A DNA stretch of 64,000 nucleotides from Zophobihabitans entericus (GCF_011745665.1 NZ_CP050253.1:1153418-1217417), one strand, 5' to 3'. Shown: positions 27,322 through 36,912, counted from the first letter of the stretch. Translations and numbers: made by a program. The notes: generated from the letters alone by a model not told the origin.

Positions 27322-29658
27322 ATGAAGATATGGCGCTGGAAGAAAAAATGGTTGGTGCTGTTGCTATCGCCATTTTTGCTATTTCTGTCATTTTTACTGG
27401 CTGATAAGCTCTATCCTCTACCTGTGACCTCACAAAGAACCACGCAAACTATTCTGGCTGAAAATGGTACTCCGATGTGGCGTTTTGCTGATGAGCATGG
27501 TATCTGGCGTTATCCTGTGACACTGGATGAAGTCCCTGATTATTATCTTGAAGCGCTGCTTGGCTATGAGGATCGCTGGTTCTATCATCATTTTGGTATC
27601 AATCCTTTTGCTATTGTTCGTGCTGCGTGGCAGTACGTGACAACGGGGCGAATTGTCTCTGGAGGCAGTACCTTATCTATGCAGGTTGCTCGTCTGCTTG
27701 AACCTCATGATAAGACGCTACTGGGTAAGCTCCATCAGGTATTTAGAACTCTACAGCTTGAGTGGCATTATTCAAAAGATGAAATTCTGACGCTATATAT
27801 CAACCGAGCCCCTTATGGCGGCACGCTGGAGGGAATTGGTGCTGCCAGCTGGTCTTATCTGGGCAAACCACCCAGTCAAATTACTCGTAGTGAAGCTGTG
27901 CTGCTGGCAGTTTTACCTCAGGCGCCCAGTCGTTTAAGGCCTGACCGTTATCCTGAGCGTGCTCAGGCTGCACGGGATAAGGTGCTGGACAGACTGGCAG
28001 AATTTGAAATCTGGCCACCAGAAATTATTGAACAGGTGGCACAACAGGAAGTCTGGGTCTTTCCGCGTAAAACACCACAGCTTGCGCCTTTACTGGCAAG
28101 ACGTTTGAGCCAGCAATATCCACGTCAGCCAATTATTCGTACTACAATTGATGCATCACTGCAGTATACGCTGGAGGATGCCGCCATGAACTGGAAGAAC
28201 CGGCTACCGGCTAAATCATCACTGGCCATTCTTGTTGTTGATCATACGGATATGACGGTCAAAAGTTATGTGGGTTCAATTGATTTCAACGATAATGGTC
28301 GTTTTGGGCAGGTTGATATGATCCGGGCGTGGCGTTCGCCGGGTTCAACACTTAAGCCCTTTTTATATGGTTTTGCGCTGGATGAAGGAATAATTCACTC
28401 TGAATCTTTATTACAGGATATACCGCGTGTAGCCAGTGATTACCGTCCTTCTAACTTTGATACTGGTTTTAGTGGCCCGGTTGGTGCAGCAGAGTCGCTG
28501 CTGCGCTCCTTAAATTTGCCAGCCGTTCAGCTGATGGAAATATATGGCGCTAAGCGATTTACTTCAAAACTTTATCAGGTTGGACTGCGCTTACAATCAG
28601 CGGGCGGAGAACCAAACCTTTCTTATATCTTAGGTGGAGCTGCGAGCCAGATGGATCAACTGGTTGCTGCTTATAGTGCATTTGCTCGTGACGGCAAAGC
28701 AGCACAACTCAGATTTATGCCAACTGATCCGTTAATTGAAAAGCAACTGATGGGAGAAGGCGCTGCCTGGGTGGTACGCCGGATTTTGTCTGGTGATGGC
28801 AGACCGCCATTAAATCGCTCTGTCTCTGACATCGTGCCACTGGGCTGGAAGACCGGCACCAGTTATGGGTTTAGGGACGCGTGGGCGGTAGGGGTTAATC
28901 CTCGCTATCTGATTGGCGTATGGGTAGGCAGGCCTGACGGAACACCTATTGTTGGACAACAAGGCCGTATCACCGCGGTACCGATTCTGGAACAGATTAA
29001 TGGTATTTTGATGAATCGGGAGCTTAATCAATATCGTCCGTTACCAACAGATCCTAAACCTGATTCAGTCTCCAGTGTGACGACCTGCTGGCCGTCAGGT
29101 GAAGTACTGGATAAAGAGGATCCTAATTGCCATCGCAGTCAGCGTGGCTGGGCGATTAATCAAATGATACCACCAACGTTAGATATGGTGAGTACACTAA
29201 ATAATCCCACTTATCGTGCTGGCTGGTTAAAAATCTGGGTCAATGAGCAGGGATTGCGCGTTGCTGCTGATTGTTCCGGAGCTATTGAGAAACAAATTGC
29301 CCTGTGGCCAGTCGGACTGGAAAAATGGATTCAGCCAAATGAACGCCGTAGTACATTGATTCCACAGATGGATCAGGATTGCCCGGTACCTGGTGAGAGT
29401 AACTACTCTCAATTGCTTGTAACAGGTATCATCAATAATCAATTTGTCAGGGCATTACCAGGACACAATGAATTAACTTTATCCCTTAACAGCCAGGGTG
29501 GATTTGGTTCTCGCTGGTGGTTTTTGGATGGCGAGTTAATTGATACACTTAGGGAAGGTGCCAAACTTGAGTTGACATTAACTAAGCGGGGCGTCCATAA
29601 TCTGTTGTTATTAGATGAAAGTGGTCAGATTGACCGGATTAAATTTACATTTGAATAG
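27322..29658 (+). CDS. pbpC: Penicillin-binding protein 1C
   Basis: A 778-residue bifunctional-type PBP with an N-terminal membrane anchor (about residues 9-27). The glycosyltransferase 51 domain has LGYEDRWFYHHFGINP and GGSTLSMQVARLLEP. The transpeptidase domain has the active-site SPGSTLKPF (SxxK) and WKTGTSYGFRDAW (KTG). The last 90 residues form the PBP1C C-terminal domain. The yfhM-pbpC pairing is conserved in many proteobacteria and links periplasmic protease defence to wall repair. GGAG lies upstream of ATG 27322. Confidence 0.95.
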   Translation: MKIWRWKKKWLVLLLSPFLLFLSFLLADKLYPLPVTSQRTTQTILAENGTPMWRFADEHGIWRYPVTLDEVPDYYLEALLGYEDRWFYHHFGINPFAIVRAAWQYVTTGRIVSGGSTLSMQVARLLEPHDKTLLGKLHQVFRTLQLEWHYSKDEILTLYINRAPYGGTLEGIGAASWSYLGKPPSQITRSEAVLLAVLPQAPSRLRPDRYPERAQAARDKVLDRLAEFEIWPPEIIEQVAQQEVWVFPRKTPQLAPLLARRLSQQYPRQPIIRTTIDASLQYTLEDAAMNWKNRLPAKSSLAILVVDHTDMTVKSYVGSIDFNDNGRFGQVDMIRAWRSPGSTLKPFLYGFALDEGIIHSESLLQDIPRVASDYRPSNFDTGFSGPVGAAESLLRSLNLPAVQLMEIYGAKRFTSKLYQVGLRLQSAGGEPNLSYILGGAASQMDQLVAAYSAFARDGKAAQLRFMPTDPLIEKQLMGEGAAWVVRRILSGDGRPPLNRSVSDIVPLGWKTGTSYGFRDAWAVGVNPRYLIGVWVGRPDGTPIVGQQGRITAVPILEQINGILMNRELNQYRPLPTDPKPDSVSSVTTCWPSGEVLDKEDPNCHRSQRGWAINQMIPPTLDMVSTLNNPTYRAGWLKIWVNEQGLRVAADCSGAIEKQIALWPVGLEKWIQPNERRSTLIPQMDQDCPVPGESNYSQLLVTGIINNQFVRALPGHNELTLSLNSQGGFGSRWWFLDGELIDTLREGAKLELTLTKRGVHNLLLLDESGQIDRIKFTFE

Positions 29659-29687
29659 GTTTATTAGCCTGAGAAAAGGATGCAGAG

Positions 29688-30113
29688 ATGACTAAACAAC
29701 AAACACTATCTATTCTTAAACCTAATGCGGTCAGAAAATCATTAATTGGGATGATTAATCTCCGCTTAGAACAGGCCAGACTGAATATTGTCGCAATGAA
29801 GATGCTGCATTTAACCAGAGAACAAGCGGCTGGTTTTTATGCTGAACATGAAGGTAAACCGTTCTTTGAAAACCTGCTCAAGTTTATGACGTCAGGTCCG
29901 GTTGTGGTACAGGTGTTAGAAGGTGAGGATGCCATCACTCGTTACCGTGAAGTGATGGGAGCCACAGATCCAAGTAAAGCTCTGGCTGGTACTATCCGTT
30001 ATGACTTTGCTGACAGCGTGACAGAAAACGCAGCTCACGGTTCGGATTCGCCAGAATCTGCTGCGCGTGAAATTGCTTACTTCTTTACACCTAATGAGAT
30101 TTTTCCAAAGTAA
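29688..30113 (+). CDS. ndk: Nucleoside diphosphate kinase
   Basis: A 141-residue enzyme balancing NTP pools by phosphate transfer through a phosphohistidine. The active-site motif [12 protein letters not shown] puts the histidine at residue 117, as in E. coli. SILKPNAV at the start and the GATDPSKA loop are typical. It follows pbpC after 29 bases with AAAGGA 11 bases before ATG 29688, so they may be co-transcribed. Confidence 0.96.
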   Translation: MTKQQTLSILKPNAVRKSLIGMINLRLEQARLNIVAMKMLHLTREQAAGFYAEHEGKPFFENLLKFMTSGPVVVQVLEGEDAITRYREVMGATDPSKALAGTIRYDFADSVTENAAHGSDSPESAAREIAYFFTPNEIFPK

Positions 30114-30158
30114 TAGTATGTCCTGTCTATAATGCTTATCAATAAATTATCTACTAAC

Positions 30159-30190
30159 ATTACCTGTTGAGATTTCGACAGGTAATTTAT
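30159..30190 (+). terminator. Possible terminator after ndk
   Basis: Stem ATTACCTGT / ACAGGTAAT with a 10-base loop at 30159-30186, followed by TTAT. The T-run is poor. The following AT-rich stretch to about 30495 holds no gene that I can see. Confidence 0.45.
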
Positions 30191-30497
30191 GTAATCAATT
30201 GATTTTATTAAACATTTAAAAATTAATTTAATGTATTTAATAAGTTAAATTATATTTATGCACTCATTAATATATTTTAGCTGTTAAAGCCTCCATTGTA
30301 TTTTGCTTATCATATTATTTTATAACATGATCTTTTAGCTGATTATTTCCCTAAATTTATTCATTAAAATTGGTAATAAATAATTTTTTAATAAAATATT
30401 GTTTTTAATTGTTATATTTAAAATAACTATTTGATTTTAAATGAAAAAATTAATTTTTCATTTTGTGAAAAAAGAGTAGCAAAAATAAGTTTTTCGC

Positions 30498-30678
30498 TAT
30501 ATTCTTAGAGCCGTAATACGAGGGTGGTTCCCTTCATCAGATGTTCATCTGGCTCGTGCTTACCGTGCTTTGTCTGACCAGCAAAGTGGGGTCTACAGTA
30601 TTTAGTAGAACGCCATTTTGGTTCCATATTAAATCACTGTAGATTTTATTCAATTTGCACACACTGAGGGGCGTGCGG
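30498..30678 (+). promoter_or_regulatory. Structured 5' leader of potF (candidate cis-regulatory RNA)
   Basis: A TATATT at 30498-30503 would place the transcript start near 30509. From there the RNA can fold compactly: GAGCC (30508-30512) closes against GGCTC (30551-30555), enclosing GAGGG/CCCTT and CAGAT/ATCTG hairpins. A GCTTTG/CAAAGT hairpin (about 30567-30587) follows, then CTACAGT (about 30593-30599) with ACTGTAG about 40 bases on. GC content here is far above the AT-rich 380 bases upstream. A 33-codon frame, ATG 30541 to TAG 30642, lies inside but has no Shine-Dalgarno. I recognise no known riboswitch class. Confidence 0.45.
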
Positions 30679-31782
30679 ATGTTTAATTTAAATAAATGGT
30701 TCAAGGCAGTTTCTGCTGCTTTACTCGTTACAACTCCTTTCATGGTTTTAGCCAAAAATAAAACGTTATATATTTATAACTGGTCATCCTATATTGCGCC
30801 AGACACTATCAGTAACTTCGAAAAACAAACAGGTATCAAAGTCAATTATGACGTGTTTGATTCTAACGAAGTGCTAGAAAGTAAACTGATGGCAGGTAAA
30901 ACAGGATTTGATCTAGTCGTTCCTTCTGACAGTTTTTTAGACCGTCAAGCACAAGCCGGCGTTTTTGAACCTTTGGATAAAAGTAAATTACCTAATTACA
31001 GTAATTTAGATGAAAATTTATTAAAAATGTTATCAGCACATGATCCAGGTAATACTTATGCGATTCCCTATATGTGGCTGACAACAGGTATTGGCTATAA
31101 TGTTGATAAAGTGCGTCAGGTACTTGGTGATGATGCGCCGGTTGATAGCTGGGATTTAGTATTTAAACCTGAAAATTTAAAGAAACTGGAAAGTTGTGGT
31201 GTGGCGTTTTTAGATACACCAAGTGAAATATTTCCAACAGTACTTAACTATTTAGGGAAAGATCCAAATAGCCAGAACCCTGATGACTATAAAGCCGCAA
31301 CTGACTTACTATTACAGTTACGTCCTTATATTAGCTATTTCCACTCATCTAAGTTTATTAATGATATTGCTAATGGCGATATCTGTGTAACGGTTGGCTG
31401 GTCTGGCGATATTATGCAGGGTATCAATGCTGCTAAAGAGGCTGGTAATGGCGTAAATGTGAAATACTTTATTCCAAAAGAGGGCGCAATTGCCTATTTT
31501 GACGTGTTTGCTATCCCTAAAGACGCTAAAAATAAAGATGAAGCTTATCAGTTTCTTAATTATTTAATGGAGCCAAAAGTGATTGCTGACATTAGTAATA
31601 ACGTGTTTTATGCTAATGCTAATAAAGAATCCGGTCCTTATTTAAATGATGAAATTAAGAATAACCCGGCTATCTATCCTCCACAAGAAGTGATGGAAAA
31701 ACTGTTCTCTTTACAAGTGATGCCGCCAAAAATTGACAGAATTATGACCAGAAGCTGGACAAGAATTTTATCAGATAAATAG
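30679..31782 (+). CDS. potF: Putrescine-binding periplasmic protein PotF
   Basis: A 367-residue periplasmic binding protein, closely similar to E. coli PotF along its whole length (TLYIYNWSSYIAPDTISNFEKQTGIKV.., FDVFAIPKDAKNKDEAYQFLNYL). The N-terminus is a signal peptide ending near VLAK. It delivers putrescine to the PotGHI ABC transporter; those genes are not adjacent, unlike in E. coli. ATG 30679 with GAGG 9 bases upstream is chosen over an upstream TTG. The structured leader suggests regulation at the RNA level. Confidence 0.93.
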   Translation: MFNLNKWFKAVSAALLVTTPFMVLAKNKTLYIYNWSSYIAPDTISNFEKQTGIKVNYDVFDSNEVLESKLMAGKTGFDLVVPSDSFLDRQAQAGVFEPLDKSKLPNYSNLDENLLKMLSAHDPGNTYAIPYMWLTTGIGYNVDKVRQVLGDDAPVDSWDLVFKPENLKKLESCGVAFLDTPSEIFPTVLNYLGKDPNSQNPDDYKAATDLLLQLRPYISYFHSSKFINDIANGDICVTVGWSGDIMQGINAAKEAGNGVNVKYFIPKEGAIAYFDVFAIPKDAKNKDEAYQFLNYLMEPKVIADISNNVFYANANKESGPYLNDEIKNNPAIYPPQEVMEKLFSLQVMPPKIDRIMTRSWTRILSDK

Positions 31783-31798
31783 TTCTTAGTGATTAATG

Positions 31799-31827
31799 AA
31801 AAAGCCACTTAATTAAGTGGCTTTTTT
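31799..31827. terminator. Bidirectional terminator
   Basis: AAAAAGCCACTT / AAGTGGCTTTTTT around a short AATT centre, an almost perfect palindrome with A- and T-runs on both sides. It serves potF (+) and the GntR gene (-). Confidence 0.92.
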
Positions 31828-31840
31828 GTATTCGAGGAAT

Positions 31841-32464
31841 CTAACTTAACGTTGAAAGCAGGCGCTTTTTCGAGTTATTGACGTGGTTTTCAATCGCTTG
31901 TTTAGTTTTATCTAAGTCACGTTCTAAAATAGCATCACAAATGGCCAGATGTTCTTCAGATGAGTAGAAAATAGCATTATCCTGCGGATTTTCTGCTCTG
32001 AGCATTCTAAGCCGATCATAAATAAAAGATAACATACGAATCACCAGTTCATTACGACAATCTTCCAGTAGTTGATGATGCAATTGATTGTCTGAACTCA
32101 TCAGCAAATTGATATCTTTCGTTTTTAAACCAATTTGAATATTGTGTTTTATCTGTTGATAAATGGCAGTATTAATATTATGCCAGGAGAGGGTAAGTAG
32201 CATAATTTCGATATCAGCTCTGATTTGAAAAATATCAATTAGCTCTTTTAGAGTAATTGGCTTAACTACTTTAGTTTTATTCTTGGTGTAGTCGATCCAG
32301 CCTTCATTGATTAGGCGGAAGATTGCTTCCCTTAGCGGCGTGCGGCTAATATTAAATTTAGCACAAAGATCACTTTCCGAAATTGCGCCAGTTATTTCAT
32401 TTTGAATGATTCTATTTTTCAGTTCCTGATAAATTTCTTCATTCGAATTCATCTTAGATTCCAT
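31841..32464 (-). CDS. GntR/FCD-family regulator of the second sugar-acid cassette
   Basis: A 207-residue regulator. The N-terminal winged helix has FNISRTPLREAIFRLINEGWI, followed by an all-helical FCD domain with LRAENPQ and IENHVNNSKKRLL near the end; the latter holds the conserved helix with a histidine that often ligates metal. It is divergent from a dehydratase-transporter pair and presumably controls it. ATG 32464 is used; ATG 32452, with GGA upstream, is as likely. It is only distantly similar to the regulator at 3258. Confidence 0.85.
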   Translation of the reverse strand: MESKMNSNEEIYQELKNRIIQNEITGAISESDLCAKFNISRTPLREAIFRLINEGWIDYTKNKTKVVKPITLKELIDIFQIRADIEIMLLTLSWHNINTAIYQQIKHNIQIGLKTKDINLLMSSDNQLHHQLLEDCRNELVIRMLSFIYDRLRMLRAENPQDNAIFYSSEEHLAICDAILERDLDKTKQAIENHVNNSKKRLLSTLS

Positions 32465-32676
32465 GTCTAGACCATATTTATATCGGTGTAATTAGTACAC
32501 ATAGGCTTTTAAATTATCCGCTTATTATAGCGCGTTATTTGTATTCACGTTAATTGAATATTCAGGCGCACATCCTTCTTTTTGATTTCTCACAGATAAA
32601 ATATTAAAACGAGATCTGCTTAACAAAATTATCAAATTGTCGTTGATCTTTACCTTGTTTAATTTAATGTATAAAT

Positions 32677-32688
32677 ATTGTATACAAT
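32677..32688. promoter_or_regulatory. Probable GntR operator
   Basis: Perfect 12-bp palindrome ATTGTATACAAT in the 280-bp gap between the divergent GntR and dehydratase genes, 56 bases before the dehydratase start. It fits FCD-family operator cores (TTGTATACAA-like) and shares TTGTATA/TATACAA with the 38-bp palindrome of the first cassette. Confidence 0.65.
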
Positions 32689-32744
32689 TTGTATTTATAT
32701 TTTATACCTAGTAATTATCATACATTAATCACAGGAGAAAGAAG

Positions 32745-33845
32745 ATGAAAATTGTTAAAGCTGAACTTTTAATGGTTGATTTAAAACCAAAAGTCAAAAG
32801 AACTGATGCGATGCAATCTTTTGAGTCGCAAGAGACGCCTATTTTGAAGTTAACCACAGAAAGTGGGGAAGTAGGTGTTGGTTATACTTACACCATTGGT
32901 ACTGGTGGCTCATCCATTATTGCATTACTTAAAGATCATCTTTTACCTAAATTGATCGGACGCGACTCCTCGATGATTCAGGAAATCTGGCAAAGCCTGC
33001 TGGTTTCGACTCATGCGACTTCTGTTGGTGCAATTACTTCTCTGTCTTTAGCGGCAATTGATACGGCGCTTTGGGATCTTAAATGTAAACGTTTGAATCA
33101 ACCTCTGTATAAAGTGGCTGGTGGGGCAAAGTCTAAACTGCGTCTTTATACAACAGAAGGTGGCTGGCTGCATCTGTCAACGGAAGAGCTGGTACGTGAT
33201 GCGCTGGACGTGAAGAGCAAAGGTTTCTGTGGCTCTAAAATTAAAATTGGTTCACCAAATATGAACCGGGATATTGAGCGTTTAGAAGCGGTCAGAAAAG
33301 CGGTGGGTGATGATTATGTGATTATGACTGACTGTAATCAGGCACTGAAACTGTCTGATGCTAAGCAACGTGCTTCACTACTTGAACATACTGTTCTGTC
33401 ATGGATTGAGGAGCCATTTTTGGCACATGATGTTAGCTCTCATAAACAGCTGGCTGAATCAACGACGATTCCTGTGGCTGTGGGGGAGTCGATTTACTCA
33501 ATTCAACACTTTAAAGAATACTTAGAAAATCAGGCCGCCAGCATTATTCAGGTTGATGTGGCCCGTATTGGCGGTATTACGCCATGGCTGAAAGTGGCGC
33601 ATATGGCGGAGTGCTTTAATACGCTGGTTTGTCCGCACTTCTTAATGGAGCTGCATATTTCACTGTGCTGTGCGATCGAGAACAGTAAATGGTTAGAGTA
33701 CATTCCGCAACTCGACACTATTACTTTAGATAAAGTCAAAATTGAAGACGGTTTTGCTTATCCTCCACAAGAACCAGGGCTTGGTATTAAATGGGATTGG
33801 GACATGATTTATAAAGAAACTTTAGTTCAACATATTATCCAATAG
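32745..33845 (+). CDS. Mandelate racemase-subgroup sugar-acid dehydratase or cycloisomerase
   Basis: A 366-residue enolase-superfamily enzyme. Every catalytic position of mandelate racemase is present, shifted by one residue: K165-x-K167, metal ligands D196, E222 and E248, the D271-H298 dyad, and E318. That is a complete two-base active site, as in glucarate/galactarate-type dehydratases and related lactone cycloisomerases. Substrate unknown; the following hexuronate/aldarate-type transporter points to an acid sugar. GGAGAAAG lies 6 bases upstream of ATG 32745. It is more distant from the 1887-3017 enzyme than the two transporters are from each other. Confidence 0.88.
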   Translation: MKIVKAELLMVDLKPKVKRTDAMQSFESQETPILKLTTESGEVGVGYTYTIGTGGSSIIALLKDHLLPKLIGRDSSMIQEIWQSLLVSTHATSVGAITSLSLAAIDTALWDLKCKRLNQPLYKVAGGAKSKLRLYTTEGGWLHLSTEELVRDALDVKSKGFCGSKIKIGSPNMNRDIERLEAVRKAVGDDYVIMTDCNQALKLSDAKQRASLLEHTVLSWIEEPFLAHDVSSHKQLAESTTIPVAVGESIYSIQHFKEYLENQAASIIQVDVARIGGITPWLKVAHMAECFNTLVCPHFLMELHISLCCAIENSKWLEYIPQLDTITLDKVKIEDGFAYPPQEPGLGIKWDWDMIYKETLVQHIIQ

Positions 33846-33887
33846 CATTAAAAACACATTAAGTTTCAATAACAATAAGGTGATAGT

Positions 33888-35153
33888 ATGTTTAAAAATA
33901 AAGTTCGGTGGTCTCTCGCCACAGTCATGTTTTTCGGCGGTATCATCAATTATATGGACCGTGCTTCGTTATCGGTAATGGCTCCATTTATTGAAAAAGA
34001 CCTTAATCTGACAGAGACTCAGATGGGGATTGTTTTTAGTAGTTTCTTTCTTGGTTACGCGCTATTTTGCTTTGTTGGTGGAATTTGTGCGGATAAGTTT
34101 GGTCCCAGAAAAACCATGGCAGGAGCAATGGGACTTTGGTCATTATTCTGTGGTTTAACCGCCATGGTGACCGGATTCTTTTCGATGGTGGTTATTCGGG
34201 TGCTCTTTGGTATGGGTGAAGGGCCACTGGGTACTACAAATAATAAAACTATCAAAAGCTGGTTTCCACGTAAAGAGGCTGCTTTTGCTACCGGTTTTAT
34301 TAACTCCGGACAACCTTTAGGTGGTGCTCTTTGTGGTCCTATTGTTGGTTTCTTAGCACTATCTTTAGGTTGGCGTATTGCATTTGTTGTGATTATGTTA
34401 CTTGGCTTTATCTGGATCTTCTTTTGGCTGCGTGCTGCCAGAGATACTCCGGAACAACACCCTGATGTCAGTGCACAAGAACTTGCTTATATTCGCAGTG
34501 ATACTTCATCAGAAGTAAAAATCGACAACTCTGTCAAAATAAAACTGAGCTACTATTTGAAAAAACCGACAATTTGGTTTATTGCCCTTGGTTACTTTTC
34601 TTATAGCTATGTTTTATCCTTCTTTATCACCTGGTTCCCGACTTATCTGGTGCGTGCACATGGCCTTGATATCAAAACCATGGGTTTTGTAAATGCAATT
34701 CCATGGCTATTTGGGGCGATTGGGTTACTGACTGGTGGTCTGATTTGTGACTGGTTATACCGCAGAAGTGGTAAAGCATTGTCATCAAGCAAAAAGGTGG
34801 TCGTGACTGGTATGTTGGTTTCTGCTTGCAGCATCATTTATGCTAGTAATATTTCCTCTATTTACCCGGCTGTAGTGCTGATGACTTTAACCGTTTATGC
34901 ACTGTACAATGCAGGAACCTGTATCTGGTCAACAGTGATTGATACGATTCCAGCCAAGAGTATTGGTAGTGTGGGCGGCTTTATTCATTTAATCGCTAAC
35001 TTAGCCGGTATTATTGGTCCAACATTAACCGGGGTTATTTTGCAACAGAGTCAGTCTTTCCCTCTCACGTTCGTTATTGTGGGAAGTGTTGCTGTAGTTG
35101 GTGCTCTGGCTATATCTTTTACTAAACCGATACTGATGCCTGCTCATAGTTAA
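33888..35153 (+). CDS. MFS sugar-acid transporter (ExuT/GudP/DgoT-like)
   Basis: A 421-residue anion:cation symporter family permease with about 12 membrane helices. NYMDRASLSVMAP and ADKFGPRK are shared with the transporter at 552-1862, as are GTTNNKTIKSWFP and GQPLGGALCGPIVGF, so the two are clear paralogues. It lies 42 bases after the dehydratase with AAGG upstream of ATG 33888, forming an operon. Expected role is proton-coupled uptake of the acid sugar used by its partner enzyme. Confidence 0.88.
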   Translation: MFKNKVRWSLATVMFFGGIINYMDRASLSVMAPFIEKDLNLTETQMGIVFSSFFLGYALFCFVGGICADKFGPRKTMAGAMGLWSLFCGLTAMVTGFFSMVVIRVLFGMGEGPLGTTNNKTIKSWFPRKEAAFATGFINSGQPLGGALCGPIVGFLALSLGWRIAFVVIMLLGFIWIFFWLRAARDTPEQHPDVSAQELAYIRSDTSSEVKIDNSVKIKLSYYLKKPTIWFIALGYFSYSYVLSFFITWFPTYLVRAHGLDIKTMGFVNAIPWLFGAIGLLTGGLICDWLYRRSGKALSSSKKVVVTGMLVSACSIIYASNISSIYPAVVLMTLTVYALYNAGTCIWSTVIDTIPAKSIGSVGGFIHLIANLAGIIGPTLTGVILQQSQSFPLTFVIVGSVAVVGALAISFTKPILMPAHS

Positions 35154-35168
35154 TCTGACTGGTGTGAT

Positions 35169-35204
35169 AAAAAAGCCTGATATTGTTATCAGGCTTTTAT
35201 TTTT
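35169..35204. terminator. Bidirectional terminator
   Basis: AAAAGCCTGATA / TATCAGGCTTTT with a short loop, A-run before and TATTTTT after. It lies between the convergent transporter and manA genes. Confidence 0.92.
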
Positions 35205-35214
35205 AAACGGTAAA

Positions 35215-36402
35215 TTAATTAAATGCTCTGGCTAGCTGGCCTACGCCTTGGTAACGATATTCTTTTGCACCAAAGGCGATAAAGAGTGATTCACCAGGTT
35301 TAATAGTGAAACTATCTGTTGCCGTCTCAACGGTGACTTGTCCGGCAAGGCAGAATAGAATTTCTGGACTATTTACCGGTTCTGTCCGTTTCTGTTCATC
35401 ACTATTGATAATCTCAAATTTAAAATCACTGACAGGTACCGGAAAATCGATTTTATTTTGGTTTATTTGTGGCTTAGTCAGTAAGTTTGCCAGAGGAATA
35501 CTGTGAAAACGGGTATTGTCGATCAGTTCAGTGACATCGATATATTTAGGTGTCAGACCTGCACGTAATACGTTATCAGAGTTAGCCATGATCTCCATCC
35601 CTGTGCCCTGAACATAAGCGTGTGGTGTTTCTGCGCCCAGATACATTGCCTGGCCAGGTTTAAGTTCAATGACATTTAAGATGAGAGGCATAAATAAGCC
35701 AATATCATCAGGATAGTCCAACACCATGCTTTTAATCAGACTAGTGACTTCATCATCTTTTTTCTCAATACTTATCAGTAATTGAGCAATAGCTTTTTGG
35801 CGTGTTTCTTTAGGTAAGGTGAGCAAAGTCTGGAAGAAAACTTTGAGTTGTTCTGCACCCGGATGGCGCTTTAATTCTTGTACAAAGTCAGAGAGTGCCG
35901 GGCAATTTAGTTTTTCAAAACCGGCAATGATATCTTCAATCGGTCTGAAAGCATTCATTGCTTTATAAGGTGTGAGTGCATATACCAGTTCTGGTTTATG
36001 ATTTGGGTCTTTATAATTTCTCTTTGGATCATTAAGCGCAATACCTGCCTGATTTTCTCGCTCAAAACCCAGTTTTGCTTTATGCTGCTGAGGGTGAACC
36101 TGAATTGATAATGGTTTTGCCGCAGCTAAAACTTTGAACAGGTAAGGAAGACCGTGGAACTGTTGATACGTTCTCTCACCGAGCATAAATAACGGGTCTG
36201 ATTGGATTAAACTATCAAGATTAGTTCTTTCATTGGATGAATTAATTGCGACTGAACAACCATTTGGATGTGTTCCCATCCAGATTTCTGCTTGTGGCTT
36301 TTGGGTGGGATTGGCAATATCAAATAATTCTGTTATTGCTGTTTTGCTTCCCCAGTCATAATTTTTGATTTCGTTTTGAAGTTTCCAGATTGTTGTATTC
36401 AT
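35215..36402 (-). CDS. manA: Mannose-6-phosphate isomerase
   Basis: A 395-residue type I phosphomannose isomerase converting mannose 6-phosphate to fructose 6-phosphate. The zinc site is visible as LSIQVHPQQ and HKPELVYAL, with the later HAYVQGTG. It is last in a minus-strand series manX-manY-manZ-manO-manA, lying 31 bases after manO, so the imported and phosphorylated sugar is fed directly into glycolysis. Confidence 0.93.
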   Translation of the reverse strand: MNTTIWKLQNEIKNYDWGSKTAITELFDIANPTQKPQAEIWMGTHPNGCSVAINSSNERTNLDSLIQSDPLFMLGERTYQQFHGLPYLFKVLAAAKPLSIQVHPQQHKAKLGFERENQAGIALNDPKRNYKDPNHKPELVYALTPYKAMNAFRPIEDIIAGFEKLNCPALSDFVQELKRHPGAEQLKVFFQTLLTLPKETRQKAIAQLLISIEKKDDEVTSLIKSMVLDYPDDIGLFMPLILNVIELKPGQAMYLGAETPHAYVQGTGMEIMANSDNVLRAGLTPKYIDVTELIDNTRFHSIPLANLLTKPQINQNKIDFPVPVSDFKFEIINSDEQKRTEPVNSPEILFCLAGQVTVETATDSFTIKPGESLFIAFGAKEYRYQGVGQLARAFN

Positions 36403-36433
36403 ATTTATTTCCAGAGCGTATTTATCTCTAAAA

Positions 36434-36808
36434 TTAGTTACCCTTTTTCTTTCTTGTAAAGGCGCGTTTAATTACACCAAAGAAACCTAACGACCTTACC
36501 ATTTTTTCGCTATCAATATAGACGCGAATCGCCCTTAATACTTTTTTAGGATCTTTTGATGCAAAAGTGAAGGTTCCATTATGTTTTGTCTGAATGGCAT
36601 AACGAGGGATCCATTTTCCACCAAATAGAACAGATGCAGTGACATATTCAACTTCTTCCCATGGAACCTGAATATATTTTTGAGGATTTCGGTTCTCATA
36701 AAATTCAAATGCCTTATCACCAATCATGATTTGACCATATTCGGGTAATCCAATAAACATGGTGCCTTTAATGACCAGATCAACTTTTGTATTTAAAGAT
36801 TGGACCAT
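36434..36808 (-). CDS. manO: ManO-like DUF956 protein of the mannose PTS operon
   Basis: A 124-residue soluble protein of the DUF956 family (SLNTKVDLVIKGTMFIGLPEYGQIMIGDKAFEFYE, then VPWEEVEYV). In lactic acid bacteria the gene lies at the end of man PTS operons as manO, with a proposed regulatory role; its biochemistry is not settled. Here it lies between manZ and manA. The family is mainly found in Firmicutes, so its presence with the whole PTS in this genome suggests transfer or a shared gut-type operon. Confidence 0.82.
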   Translation of the reverse strand: MVQSLNTKVDLVIKGTMFIGLPEYGQIMIGDKAFEFYENRNPQKYIQVPWEEVEYVTASVLFGGKWIPRYAIQTKHNGTFTFASKDPKKVLRAIRVYIDSEKMVRSLGFFGVIKRAFTRKKKGN

Positions 36809-36912
36809 TTTTATTTATTTCCATAAATGCAAATAATTTCCAATTTTATTGAAAGATTATTTTATCAAGAGATTGTTTTATTACTATTTATTTAAAACTG
36901 ACAAGATATTAT

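Noticed and set aside
30541-30642. 33-codon frame in the potF leader as a confirmed leader peptide
   Set aside because: There is no ribosome binding site and a frame of this length can occur by chance; it is kept only as part of the leader hypothesis.
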